A stretch of 64,000 bases of DNA from Pseudomonadales bacterium (GCA_024234615.1 JACKNY010000001.1:124001-188000); one strand, 5' to 3'; positions 27,501 to 36,355 are shown, counted from the stretch's first letter. Notes: generated by a model from the letters alone, not told the origin. Numbers and translations are program-made.

Positions 27501-28583
27501 ATGGGTAAATTATGGCTAGGGGGTGTCAGCCTGCTGACTCGTTTTTTCGTGCATTCACTGTTTTTACTGTTGTTGGCGTTATCTTTGATATTCCTGATGG
27601 AGGATGGTTTTTATCAAAACTGGTTTGGCTTTCTCGCTATCAGTTGTATTCCTTCGTTGGTGATTATTAATGCTGTTTGGCAGTTTAACTATCCGAACAA
27701 ACTTGCGCGTATTCATAGCCAGCCTTGGCGGGGCCTGAGTTTTACCCTGTTGGCGATAGCTTTGGGGTTAATTGTTGCCGCCCTTAGCATGCAGTGGGTA
27801 GGGCTAAATATTGCACCACCCACACCCTTTTTAATGATGTTCATTATATTGTCGGTGGTTGCGGTCATGTGGCAACTGCTGGTGTTCGAAGGCTGGCCGT
27901 TTCATGGGTTGAGTAACTCGATGAAAGGCTGGGCTATGCTGTGTTCTTCCTATGTACTGGCGTATCTGCTTTACCAAATCTTTTTTGACTTTTCATTGTT
28001 GTCCGGTATTCCCGAAAGCTGGCGCGCTATTGCGCCGCTGGGATTGTTTGAGCCCTGGACGGCGATAGTTTATTTGATTACAACCTTGAGTGTTATCTTT
28101 GCCTTCCAGTTGGTAGATTTTAGGCCCTTCACGAACCTCAGATCCAAGCAAAATCTATGTGCCAAACAGCCATATCATGGGTTGCTATTGGGGAGCACAG
28201 TGCTGCTACTTTCGCTCCTGACTTTTTGGCTGGCAACGCAGTTTTTCAAGATCGACCCTGTCACTTTTATGGTGAAGGCACCGGTATCCTTCCTGTTTGG
28301 ACTTTTTCTCATGATGGATACCACGGGCAATCAAGTGTTTTTATCCATTCGCCAGCCTTGGCGAGGGTTACTGTTGATTGCCCTAAGCATGATGCTTGGC
28401 GCGCTCATGTGCCGAGGCTACGAGTGGATTATGTATGGCGTGTTAGCTCATATTGTCAGTGGCGCACCAACTTACAGTGCGGAGCTTTGGTTAGCGAATG
28501 CGATGTTGTCGATGACCTTTCCATTGATTCTTATCTATTGCCACTTCTTTAAATTTTGGCCGATTCAGCGTTACCCGCTGTGA
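27501..28583 (+). CDS. Polytopic membrane protein with internal repeats, unknown function
   Basis: 360 residues from the ATG at 27501, chosen for GAGGA about 10 bases upstream. About ten hydrophobic helices. Internal repetition is visible: QPWRGL precedes a helix at residue 74, QPYHGL at 223 and QPWRGL at 285, with a degenerate copy (NSMKGW) near 139. Each unit closes with a second helix ending in a W/R-P-F/I-like motif (WPF near 132, RPF near 209, WPI near 354). This suggests a fourfold repeat of a two-helix unit. No known transporter family was recognised. It may be the inner-membrane partner of the upstream TonB receptor. Confidence 0.75.
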   Translation: MGKLWLGGVSLLTRFFVHSLFLLLLALSLIFLMEDGFYQNWFGFLAISCIPSLVIINAVWQFNYPNKLARIHSQPWRGLSFTLLAIALGLIVAALSMQWVGLNIAPPTPFLMMFIILSVVAVMWQLLVFEGWPFHGLSNSMKGWAMLCSSYVLAYLLYQIFFDFSLLSGIPESWRAIAPLGLFEPWTAIVYLITTLSVIFAFQLVDFRPFTNLRSKQNLCAKQPYHGLLLGSTVLLLSLLTFWLATQFFKIDPVTFMVKAPVSFLFGLFLMMDTTGNQVFLSIRQPWRGLLLIALSMMLGALMCRGYEWIMYGVLAHIVSGAPTYSAELWLANAMLSMTFPLILIYCHFFKFWPIQRYPL

Positions 28584-28652
28584 GCCCTGTTCAGGAAATG
28601 AGATAGAGATAACGGTTATGGTTTCCCTCCGCAGGCGACTCTGCTTGCTTAT

Positions 28653-28683
28653 GGCCAAGCATTAAAGTGCTTGGCCTTTTTTT
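28653..28683 (+). terminator. Strong Rho-independent terminator
   Basis: Perfect 9-base arms GGCCAAGCA (28653-28661) and TGCTTGGCC (28668-28676), a 6-base loop and seven T. It ends the membrane-protein transcript. The remaining ~225 bp to the TrpA-like gene contain no gene and presumably hold that operon's promoter, which could not be assigned with confidence. Confidence 0.92.
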
Positions 28684-28909
28684 AGAGGGTCTCTTAATAG
28701 ACTTCTGCATTATTCCTTAACCGTTAGCACAACGTTGACGATCCGAATCGTGCATCAAATATCCAGTCTGCGCTCTAATTTGGTTCCCTTCGCCCTAAAG
28801 TTACTTGCTCTGAGGTAATCTTTTTAGAACGAATATTTGGCGTGCAATGAACGCACCCACAAATGAGTTAACCTCTTACCACTGAAAAATTTGAAGGGCA
28901 AATTGCTGT

Positions 28910-29653
28910 ATGAATCGATTGGATAGTTTAAGGACAATAACTCGCCCTATTTTAACCTGCTATTTGCCAGTGGGAGATCCGCTGGCGCTGCCAAGTCAGG
29001 TGGAAATTTATGCCCAACAGGGTGTTGATGTGTTTGAAATTGGTATCCCCTGTAGCGAGCCATTTTTTGACGGCGAACTGGTGCAAAACTCAATGAGTCG
29101 TGCGCTCGCCACGGCGGTTAAGCAACGCGATATTGCCAAGTGTGCAAGTCGAATACGGCAACAACATCAGGACAAAGCCGTGGTCATGATGGGTTATCAA
29201 AACCTGTGTTTGGAGCAGCTATTAATTAATGGGAAAGCTGAGTTCGATGGCCTGCTTCAGGTCGGTGCCGCGAAACAGGAAAGTGAGCTTGAGGCTGCCG
29301 CCATCCGGCCTATTGTTTTCGTGCCCCATGATTTACCTGAAGAAATGATTGCTTTAGCGCGCCTTTGTTCTGGTTATGTGATGTTGCAGGCGGCGAGTGG
29401 GAAAACCGGATTACGTAATGAATTCGATATGAGTAATAAGATGAAAATTGAAAGATTACGAGCCAATGGCGTTGTCGCGCCAATTTTGTTGGGGGTTGGT
29501 ATCTCCAATGCTGAACAGGCGAGACAGGCTATTGAATGTGGTGCCGATGGTGTGATTATCGGATCAGCCTGCTTGGCGAAAATGCTGGAGGGCGAAGCCC
29601 AACTGCGTGATTTCCTGGCGGCAATAAGGAGCGCGCTCAATGGTTCAAGATAA
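28910..29653 (+). CDS. Stand-alone TrpA-like (tryptophan synthase alpha-type) lyase
   Basis: 247 residues, (beta/alpha)8 barrel. The catalytic Glu and Asp of TrpA are conserved in FEIGIP (E43) and FFDGE (D54), with the intervening S-E-P for S-D-P. The phosphate-binding ends LGVGIS and IGSACL also match GFGIS and GSAIV of TrpA. Loop 6, normally SRAGVTG, reads AASGKTG. No trpB, trpC or other tryptophan gene is near, and the gene overlaps an FGGY sugar kinase. It is therefore probably a retro-aldol lyase acting on a phosphorylated sugar adduct and releasing glyceraldehyde 3-phosphate, not part of tryptophan synthase. Fold and catalytic residues are seen; the substrate is unknown. Confidence 0.8.
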   Translation: MNRLDSLRTITRPILTCYLPVGDPLALPSQVEIYAQQGVDVFEIGIPCSEPFFDGELVQNSMSRALATAVKQRDIAKCASRIRQQHQDKAVVMMGYQNLCLEQLLINGKAEFDGLLQVGAAKQESELEAAAIRPIVFVPHDLPEEMIALARLCSGYVMLQAASGKTGLRNEFDMSNKMKIERLRANGVVAPILLGVGISNAEQARQAIECGADGVIIGSACLAKMLEGEAQLRDFLAAIRSALNGSR

Positions 29654-31118
29654 GATGTTATTGGCGTTTGATGTCGGAACAACCGCTGTCAAAGGAGCGA
29701 TTTATACCGCTGGAGGCCAATGCCTGTTTAGCACGGGAATTGCCTATGGGAAACGCTCCTCCCAGCCTGGCTGGGTTGAGCAAAATCCGCAGGATTGGAT
29801 GGATTGCATGACCGATGTCATTGCACAGATAGCGCAGCAATTCGATCTTGAATCTATTGTAGGTATTGGTATTTGTAGCCAGGTTAATACCCATATTTTT
29901 GTGGACGAACATGGTCAGGCATTGATGGACGCTATTGTTTGGGACGATCAACGGTGTGCTGAAGTGACTGAAGAATTGAATCATTGCATTGAGCAATGCG
30001 TTAAGCGCGAGCAGGATGAAAAAATTGGGTTATTGGACAGCTCTTCATTAATCAGTCGGGCGCAGTGGGTGCAATATTATAACCCGGAGGTATGGCAGCA
30101 AACCCGCTGGATTCTCTCGCCCAAGGATTATTGTATTTTGCAGTTGACCGGTGAGCGGGTAACCGATGCCTTAAGTTCCGTCGGGCTGGTCGCTGAGTCT
30201 GGCGGTTACCTGAAGCAGGCATTAGCCTTAGTGGCTGGGCTAGAGCAACGGTTACCGCCTATCAAGTCGATTCATCAAATCGCTGGCCACTTAAAAGAGG
30301 GCTGGTGTGGGATCAAAATAGGGTGCCCGGTGGTGGTGGGAACCATGGATTGCTGGGCCAGTCTGTTCGGCTCTGGTGCGTTTTCACATGGCCAAGGCTT
30401 TCAACTGGCAGGTACTTCTGAAATTCTTGGTTTGGTATCTGAGCAAGCGCACCCGGCGTCGGGAGTGGTTACTTTTCCGGCCTATCAGGGGCTCTATTTG
30501 CACGCAGGGCCAACCCAGGCGGGCGGTGATGCCTTAGACTGGTTTGCCCGTGGTTTGGATAAGGATGTTAATCAACTGCTACTTGAGGTTGCGGCGAGAG
30601 AGCCAATCAAAGATCCGTTACTATTTTTGCCCTACCTGATGGGTGAGCGGGCGCCGATCTGGGATCCGAAGGCGAGGGGCGCGTTTATCGGCTTGACGAA
30701 GAATCATGACTCGCACTCTATGGTGCGTGCGGTCATGCAGGGGGTTGGCTTTTCGGCACGGCATTTGATGGAGCATCTTGAGCAGGCGGCGGGTTTTAGT
30801 TGTGACACGCTGGTGATTAGCGGGGGTGCGTCGCGTAGCGATCTATGGTGTCAGATTAAGGCCGATATCATGAACCGTACCCTCGATCGGGTCGAAAACG
30901 TTGATACCGGAACCTTTGGTGCTGCGTTGCTGGCGGCCACGGGGGTGGGTATTTATAGCAGTTTGCAAGAAGCCGTCACCAAGGGTGTGGTGATTAATCG
31001 CAGCTTTCATCCGCAGTCAACCACTCGGGATAGGAATGACGCTCTTTATCGCTCCTATCGTGAAAGTTACCAACAGTTAAAACCAGTCTTCGATAGTCTG
31101 TATAAAATTATGTCTTGA
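29640..31118 (+). CDS. FGGY-family carbohydrate kinase (xylulokinase-like)
   Basis: 492 residues, cytoplasmic sugar kinase. The N-terminal phosphate loop LAFDVGTTAVKGAIY, the W-x-D-x-R motif in IVWDDQRC, the catalytic Asp in VGTMDCWASLFG (D237) and the ADENOSINE/FGGY-C segment VISGGASRSDLWCQIKADI in the C-terminal half define the family. It resembles xylulokinases, but family members take many sugars. The ATG at 29640, preceded by AGGAG, lies inside the TrpA-like gene (14-bp overlap), implying translational coupling. A Met at 29655 is a weaker alternative. Confidence 0.9.
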   Translation: MVQDKMLLAFDVGTTAVKGAIYTAGGQCLFSTGIAYGKRSSQPGWVEQNPQDWMDCMTDVIAQIAQQFDLESIVGIGICSQVNTHIFVDEHGQALMDAIVWDDQRCAEVTEELNHCIEQCVKREQDEKIGLLDSSSLISRAQWVQYYNPEVWQQTRWILSPKDYCILQLTGERVTDALSSVGLVAESGGYLKQALALVAGLEQRLPPIKSIHQIAGHLKEGWCGIKIGCPVVVGTMDCWASLFGSGAFSHGQGFQLAGTSEILGLVSEQAHPASGVVTFPAYQGLYLHAGPTQAGGDALDWFARGLDKDVNQLLLEVAAREPIKDPLLFLPYLMGERAPIWDPKARGAFIGLTKNHDSHSMVRAVMQGVGFSARHLMEHLEQAAGFSCDTLVISGGASRSDLWCQIKADIMNRTLDRVENVDTGTFGAALLAATGVGIYSSLQEAVTKGVVINRSFHPQSTTRDRNDALYRSYRESYQQLKPVFDSLYKIMS

Positions 31119-31216
31119 GCTATTTTTGCAGCTATCAGCAGCGGTGGTTTTCCCCCGGCTTGGATACCATGCGAGCCATTTCAAAAGCTAATCAATAACA
31201 GGGTCAAGGAGGCGGC

Positions 31217-32233
31217 ATGCCTATTCGAGTTGCAATCAACGGCTATGGGCGTATTGGTCGTAACATATTGCGCGCATTGTATGAGTCCGGTAAGCGTGAT
31301 CAGATTCAAATCGTCGCGGTGAATGACTTGGGTGATACCCAACTCAACGCGCACCTAACGCGTTACGATTCTGTGCATGGTCGCTTTGTTGGCGAGCTAA
31401 GCGACGACAAGGATGGATTGATTGTGAATGGTGACAGGATTGAGATTCTGAGCGAACGCGAACCAAAAAATCTGCCGTGGCGTAGATTAAATATCGATGT
31501 GGTTTACGAGTGTACGGGCTTTTTTACTCAACGCGCAACAGCCATTGGACATCTTGAAGCTGGCGCGAGAAAAGTGATTATTTCCGCTCCAGCGAATGAT
31601 GTGGATGCTACTGTGGTGTACGGTGTAAACCACCAGGTATTAACAGCGAGCAGTCAGATCATCTCGAACGCGTCCTGTACCACGAATTGCTTGGCTCCGG
31701 TGGCAAAGGTTTTGAATGACGCCATTGGTATTGAACAGGGTTCAATGACCACAGTACATGCCTATACCAATGATCAAAAGTTACAGGATGTTTATCATGC
31801 CGATATTTATCGTGCCCGTGCGGTAATGCAATCCATGATCCCGACGAAAACCGGTGCGGCCCAGGCGGTGGGGTTGGTGTTACCGGAGCTGGCGGGCAAA
31901 CTGGATGGCATGGCGGTGCGTGTTCCTGTCGCGAATGTGTCGTTAGTCGATTTTCATTTTCTCGCCGCTCGTGACACCAGCCTGAATGAAGTAAATCGCT
32001 TAATAAAGGAGGCTTCAATGCAAGGCCCTTTGCAAGGCATTCTCGCCTACTGTGATGAGCCATTGGTATCTGTGGATTTCAATCACCATCCCGCATCCGC
32101 CAATTTTGATGCTGCCCATACCCGTGTTAAAGGGCGTATGGTGAAGGTGATGGCCTGGTATGACAATGAGTGGGGGTTCTCCAATCGGATGTTGGATAAT
32201 ACGCTGGCATTGATGGCGGCTAGTGGTAGTTAA
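31217..32233 (+). CDS. gap: Type I glyceraldehyde-3-phosphate dehydrogenase
   Basis: 338 residues. NAD-binding INGYGRIGRN at the start, the catalytic Cys in SNASCTTNC (C154) with its His in TTVHAYTNDQ (H181), and the signature WYDNEWGFSNRM are all intact. VHAYTNDQ and PTKTGAA favour GAPDH over erythrose-4-phosphate dehydrogenase, which has different residues there. AAGGAGG 5-6 bases before the ATG is a very strong ribosome site. It lies 98 bp after the kinase on the same strand, so it could oxidise G3P released by the TrpA-like lyase; it may equally be the general glycolytic enzyme. Confidence 0.92.
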   Translation: MPIRVAINGYGRIGRNILRALYESGKRDQIQIVAVNDLGDTQLNAHLTRYDSVHGRFVGELSDDKDGLIVNGDRIEILSEREPKNLPWRRLNIDVVYECTGFFTQRATAIGHLEAGARKVIISAPANDVDATVVYGVNHQVLTASSQIISNASCTTNCLAPVAKVLNDAIGIEQGSMTTVHAYTNDQKLQDVYHADIYRARAVMQSMIPTKTGAAQAVGLVLPELAGKLDGMAVRVPVANVSLVDFHFLAARDTSLNEVNRLIKEASMQGPLQGILAYCDEPLVSVDFNHHPASANFDAAHTRVKGRMVKVMAWYDNEWGFSNRMLDNTLALMAASGS

Positions 32234-32234
32234 A

Positions 32235-33179
32235 TTAAGCCTGAGTAGCCTGCCCATCATAAAGATCGCCCTGAAAGTATCCCGCTTGTGCCATTTGCTC
32301 TTCAATAAAAATCAGCGGTTGCATCTTCTCGCGTGTCCATTGCGGGGCAATCAATTCATCCCAGCGGTTAGCGACAGCGGCGAGCCGCTGTACGGCAACC
32401 TGGGGTGAGAGATGGCGCAAGAAAATAATCACCCGGCGGGCATATTCATCGAGTTCGATTGTGGCAAATTCCCCGTTCTGATAAAGCGTTGCTAACGGGG
32501 TGTTTTTTAACACATGCAGATTATGCAGTTTGACATTATCAATCGGCAGTTGGTTAATCTGTCGCGCGGTGGCAATCAAACGCTCATCGCTTTCATTGGG
32601 TAGGCCGAATATAAGATGTATGCCGATATCCGCTGTGGTCTGTTCATGCAAGCGTTGAATTGCCTTGAGTGATGATTCCGCATGATGACCGCGACGTAAA
32701 AAGGCCAACTGATCATCGAAAAAGCTCTGTACGCCGAGCTCAACCATCAGATAGCTATTTTTTGCTGTGTCGCGGAATAACGGAAAGATTCGCTCCGGCA
32801 AGCAATCAGGCCGCGTACCCACCACTAGCCCAACGATATCGGGCTCTGCGAGAGCTATTTTGAATCGCTCCTCCAGTGCTGAAATGCGGCCTAGCGTGTT
32901 GGTGTAGGCTTGAAAATAAACCAGAAATTTGTTCGCTCGTAAACGTCGCTGAACGTGTTTGCGATTACTACTGATTTGCTCCGCCAAGTCGTTTTCGCGC
33001 TCGAAGGGATAGGCTGCTGAACCGTATTCGTCGCAGAAAATACAGGCTGCCATTTTCGGGCTTTGTCGGTTAGGGCAGGTTTCCGCGACGCTCACGGAAA
33101 TCTTGCCGACTTTCTCGCCAAAGCGGCTTTTAAAATACTGGCTGATAGGATAGTAGCGGCGCTCTTGCCAAGCTGTCAT
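32235..33179 (-). CDS. TIGR01212-family radical SAM protein (YhcC-like)
   Basis: 314 residues. The iron-sulfur cysteines are C35, C46 and C49 (CPN...CIFC), the wide spacing typical of TIGR01212/YhcC rather than the usual CX3CX2C. The opening RYYPISQYFKSRFGEKVGKI is diagnostic. The family is close to tRNA-modifying Elp3-type radical SAM enzymes, but its substrate is not settled. It converges with gap, with a single base between stops. Confidence 0.92.
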   Translation of the reverse strand: MTAWQERRYYPISQYFKSRFGEKVGKISVSVAETCPNRQSPKMAACIFCDEYGSAAYPFERENDLAEQISSNRKHVQRRLRANKFLVYFQAYTNTLGRISALEERFKIALAEPDIVGLVVGTRPDCLPERIFPLFRDTAKNSYLMVELGVQSFFDDQLAFLRRGHHAESSLKAIQRLHEQTTADIGIHLIFGLPNESDERLIATARQINQLPIDNVKLHNLHVLKNTPLATLYQNGEFATIELDEYARRVIIFLRHLSPQVAVQRLAAVANRWDELIAPQWTREKMQPLIFIEEQMAQAGYFQGDLYDGQATQA

Positions 33180-33229
33180 AACTCAGCCAGTCCAAGGCAA
33201 AATGAGAAGCATGTTTTTAATTCGTGGCG

Positions 33230-33697
33230 TCAATTGATGGGCTTAAAATCGATCGGGTGACCTTTTTCGTCCATACTGTTGATGGTGATACCCAGTACTT
33301 GGACGTCGCCATCCAGCACATTGATCGTTACCCTTGCCAGTACCAGTTCGCGTTCAAACTTTGCCTTAAAAATAAATTCACCCATGGTGCCTTTGGAGCC
33401 GGAATAATATTTGCCCATTTCAACTTCTTGCATCTCTTGGAAAAGTCCCAGAGTACTGAATTGATCCAGATAGGCTTTGCCCTCATCGGTTGAAGCTTTT
33501 TCTAAGAAGGCATCATCCACGCGGGATTGGATATCTTGCAAGCGCCAAGTTTGGGATAAATCCTGCATAAAGGTGTTAACAAAAGGTTGGTGTAGCGTTT
33601 TAAAAGTCTGTGATTTGTTGGCCACGTAAATGTTTGCGCCAACAAAAAGTACGAAAATAATAGTGAAAAAAACAAACAGCTTTCTAAGGAAGCTCAT
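33230..33697 (-). CDS. Membrane-anchored protein of unknown function
   Basis: 155 residues from the ATG at 33697, chosen because AAAGGA lies 10 bases upstream on the minus strand; a longer frame to 33745 lacks a good ribosome site. One N-terminal signal anchor (LFVFFTIIFVLFVG) is followed by a soluble alpha/beta domain with no recognised motif. Located 50 bp upstream of the radical SAM gene on the same strand. Confidence 0.75.
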   Translation of the reverse strand: MSFLRKLFVFFTIIFVLFVGANIYVANKSQTFKTLHQPFVNTFMQDLSQTWRLQDIQSRVDDAFLEKASTDEGKAYLDQFSTLGLFQEMQEVEMGKYYSGSKGTMGEFIFKAKFERELVLARVTINVLDGDVQVLGITINSMDEKGHPIDFKPIN

Positions 33698-33801
33698 TAA
33701 CTTAGTAATCCTTTGGATAGTTACTTTAAAATCATTATTACCCATTCAAGGATCTTGATCTATGTGTTCTCAGGCTTGATTGGCAGGCAAAACGAAGCAA
33801 G

Positions 33802-33815
33802 ATGATTTAGATCAA
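33802..33815. promoter_or_regulatory. Candidate FNR/Dnr-type box
   Basis: ATGATTTAGATCAA differs at one of the ten defined positions from the FNR/Dnr consensus TTGAT-N4-ATCAA (read on the minus strand as TTGATCTAAATCAT). It lies about 130 bp before the DUF59 gene in a divergent intergenic region, and would suit a start site near 33850. Function inferred from match and neighbours. Confidence 0.45.
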
Positions 33816-33937
33816 GCGGGTTGAGTTAAACCGGGTTCAATGCTGTTCATGGCCATGATATAACTGTGGGCGTGATACAACTAAAGAATTAATCAGAACC
33901 TCCCTAAACAGGTTTATAGATATTCAGAGAGTATTTT

Positions 33938-34252
33938 ATGAACAGCGGCACAGAGAATCCTAAAATAAAGGCAGTTTACGATGCACTATCGGAGGTTTTC
34001 GATCCAGAAGTAGGCGTTAATATTGTCGATCTTGGCCTGATCTACAACGTGATTTGCGAGGGATCCAAAATATCCGTTACGTTGACCTTGACCTCCGCAG
34101 GTTGCCCTATGGGTGACCAGATCGTTGAAGAGGCGCAGCAGGCGGTAGAAAAAATTGCGCAGGGTGCCGAGGTAGCAATTGAGCTGGTGTGGGAACCCTT
34201 CTGGCGACCGGACATGATGTCAGCAGAAGCGAAGAAAATACTGGGGTGGTGA
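33938..34252 (+). CDS. DUF59/MIP18-family iron-sulfur assembly factor
   Basis: 104 residues, cytoplasmic. Family motifs are intact: DPEVGVNIVDLGLIYNV near residue 22 and LTSAGCPMGDQI with the conserved Cys near residue 52. The C-terminal WEPFWRPDMMSAEAKKILGW tail is the PaaD/SufT-like form. Such proteins help deliver Fe-S clusters. It is 26 bp upstream of an NnrS-like membrane gene and behind a possible FNR/Dnr box, suggesting Fe-S maintenance under nitric oxide or low oxygen. Confidence 0.92.
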   Translation: MNSGTENPKIKAVYDALSEVFDPEVGVNIVDLGLIYNVICEGSKISVTLTLTSAGCPMGDQIVEEAQQAVEKIAQGAEVAIELVWEPFWRPDMMSAEAKKILGW

Positions 34253-34278
34253 ATTCAGTTTTCTGTTAGGAAAGAGAG

Positions 34279-35367
34279 ATGAAACAGAATTTCCACAATC
34301 TTTTACGCGTACCATTACTGGTATTGGGTATGGCATCGCTGGTCGTCGGCACATTAGCCGGCATCGCCCGGCTGGGCTGGTCAGTGCCTCCGGTTGGATT
34401 GTCACAGATACCCCATCATGGGGTGCTCATGGTCGCCGCCTTTTTTGGCACAGTGATTGGTTTGGAGCGCGCGGTCGCCATTGCTAAAGGCTGGGCATAC
34501 AGCGCGCCCCTGTTGAGCGGGTTGGGTGGCATCAGCTTAATGTTGGGGTTTGATCCACAGCTCGGCTTTGGTCTGATTCTGCTAGGTAGTGTCATCTTTG
34601 TGGCGGCCTCGGTAGCGGTATTGAAAATCCAGCCAGCGATTCACAATTGGATTCTACTGAGTGGCGCTATCGGTTTGGTGGTTGGTAACCTGCTGTTGCT
34701 GTTAGGTGTGCATATGCAGATATCAGTGTTATGGTGGATGGTCTATCTAGTTCTGACCATAGCTGGCGAGCGCCTTGAGCTGAGTCGCTTGGCGATTCGT
34801 AGTGATAGAAAACGGCAAGGGTTAGCCGTGCTCTCTTTACTTCCTTGGCTAGGAGCGCTGATCGGTATTTGGCGGTTTTCGCTGGGAGAGCTAATTGTTG
34901 CAGTTGGTATTTTAGCTATTGCGCTTTGGTTAATTAGCTATGATATTGCCCGGCGCACGGTGCGTCAGAGTGGTCTGCCAAGGTTTACCGCATTCTGTAT
35001 GTTGGCGGGCTACGGATGGTTGTTTGTTGCCGCGCTGCTATTGCTGCTAAACAACCTTAGCGTAATGGTGGTTGTGCGCGATACACCTCTGCACGCACTG
35101 TTTTTGGGTTTTGTGTTTTCTATGGTGCTGGGACATGCGCTGATTATTTTTCCTGCCGTAACGCGATTGAAAATCCCTTATTCCCCTCTGTTTTATATTC
35201 CGCTCGTGTTCCTGCATGGCACGCTCTTGGTGCGGGTAACTGGCGGGTTGAGTTTACAGACCAAGCTCTACGCATTAGGTGGGTTGCTTAATGCCGTGGC
35301 ATTAGTCGTATTTATTGCTGCAATGATTTATGCCATCTACCGGGGAGCTCGGTCTCGCCGGAGTTAA
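34279..35367 (+). CDS. NnrS-like polytopic membrane protein
   Basis: 362 residues with about 11-12 transmembrane segments. Histidines occur at membrane positions typical of haem-copper or NnrS proteins: QIPHHGVLMVAAFFG near residue 45 and HALFLGFVFSMVLGHALIIFP near residue 275. Overall similarity to NnrS is weak and the protein is shorter, so it is called NnrS-like only by layout and context. Cotranscribed with the DUF59 gene (26-bp gap, AGGAAAG ribosome site). A nitric-oxide or copper/haem role is inferred. Confidence 0.7.
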   Translation: MKQNFHNLLRVPLLVLGMASLVVGTLAGIARLGWSVPPVGLSQIPHHGVLMVAAFFGTVIGLERAVAIAKGWAYSAPLLSGLGGISLMLGFDPQLGFGLILLGSVIFVAASVAVLKIQPAIHNWILLSGAIGLVVGNLLLLLGVHMQISVLWWMVYLVLTIAGERLELSRLAIRSDRKRQGLAVLSLLPWLGALIGIWRFSLGELIVAVGILAIALWLISYDIARRTVRQSGLPRFTAFCMLAGYGWLFVAALLLLLNNLSVMVVVRDTPLHALFLGFVFSMVLGHALIIFPAVTRLKIPYSPLFYIPLVFLHGTLLVRVTGGLSLQTKLYALGGLLNAVALVVFIAAMIYAIYRGARSRRS

Positions 35368-35377
35368 ATGCTGCCTG

Positions 35378-36226
35378 TTAAGGCTTTATCACCAGTAAAT
35401 CTGTATGCAGATTATTGATGATTTTCTCCGCCGTATTACCCAAAAGCAGTCCTTTTATTCCTTTGCGGCCGACACTTCCCATGATCACCAAGTCTGCTTT
35501 GGTTTTGCTGGCGACGCTAGCGATTTCTATAGCCGGATTGCCAGCGCTAATATGTATCTCAGCATCGTTAATAGCATGTTCTTGTAGAAGATTTTGGACT
35601 TTCTTATAGGCGGCAGCGCCTTTTTTGTGAATAACATCTCCCGCCTCGACGATGACGAGCTCTTCGAGTGCTTTCGCAATTGGAATGATATAGGTGGCGT
35701 GCAAATGGCTGTAATCATAATTCGCCCATTGTTTCGCGGTACTCAGCACCTTGGTATTAATTTGTTGCTGAAGCGTACTGGTGCTTTTGACATCAAGTGT
35801 GATCAGCACCCGATGATTACTTTTCTTTTTTGGTGAAGAGTCTATCAGTAACAGTGAGCAGGTCAGTTGACGGATCAGTTTCCAGTCGGTGGGAGAATAC
35901 AGCACGGATTTTGATTTGTGTTTGGATTTTATAACGAGATCAAAACCACTTTTTTTGCAGGTTTGACAAATCCAATCGGCTATATCATCGCAGTCCACTA
36001 GCTTGCAGGAAACCTCAATGCCAGGTTCGAATACATGGTCAATGCTATTTTCAAGCTGTTCACTGAGCGCAGTAATTTTCTGTTCATCAGTTGAGGCATC
36101 AGTCGTCGTACCGATAAAACTGACGACCTTCACTGTAGCATTGGCATGCTTGGCGAGGAGGTTCGCTTTACGCAATGCTTTATCGCTACTGCGGCTATTT
36201 TCCCAGACCACTAAAATACGTTTCAT
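35378..36226 (-). CDS. Tandem-domain universal stress protein
   Basis: 282 residues from the ATG at 36226 (AGGAA upstream). Two Usp domains: 1-140, degenerate and lacking a full nucleotide loop, and about 150-282 ending in the ATP-binding G-x2-G-x9-G-S/T-like motif GSVGRKGIKGLLLGNTAEKI. Two-domain Usp proteins of this kind are induced by oxygen limitation in Pseudomonas. Converges with the NnrS-like gene (10-bp gap). Confidence 0.92.
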   Translation of the reverse strand: MKRILVVWENSRSSDKALRKANLLAKHANATVKVVSFIGTTTDASTDEQKITALSEQLENSIDHVFEPGIEVSCKLVDCDDIADWICQTCKKSGFDLVIKSKHKSKSVLYSPTDWKLIRQLTCSLLLIDSSPKKKSNHRVLITLDVKSTSTLQQQINTKVLSTAKQWANYDYSHLHATYIIPIAKALEELVIVEAGDVIHKKGAAAYKKVQNLLQEHAINDAEIHISAGNPAIEIASVASKTKADLVIMGSVGRKGIKGLLLGNTAEKIINNLHTDLLVIKP

Positions 36227-36355
36227 GACGATTCCTGATATTGCTTGAGGGCGGCAAAAGTCCAAATTCTAGAGATGTCATAGTAAACTAGCAAGGTTAT
36301 CGGGTTAAACTGGGCATGATTAAGAACAATACCAACTTCATGGAGCGAGCAGCTT

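Noticed and set aside
28910..29653. Genuine tryptophan synthase alpha chain (trpA)
   Set aside because: No trpB or other trp gene nearby, changed loop 6, and overlap with a sugar kinase gene.
31217..32233. Erythrose-4-phosphate dehydrogenase (epd) instead of GAPDH
   Set aside because: Residues around the second catalytic region (HAYTNDQ, PTKTGAA) follow GAPDH, not Epd.
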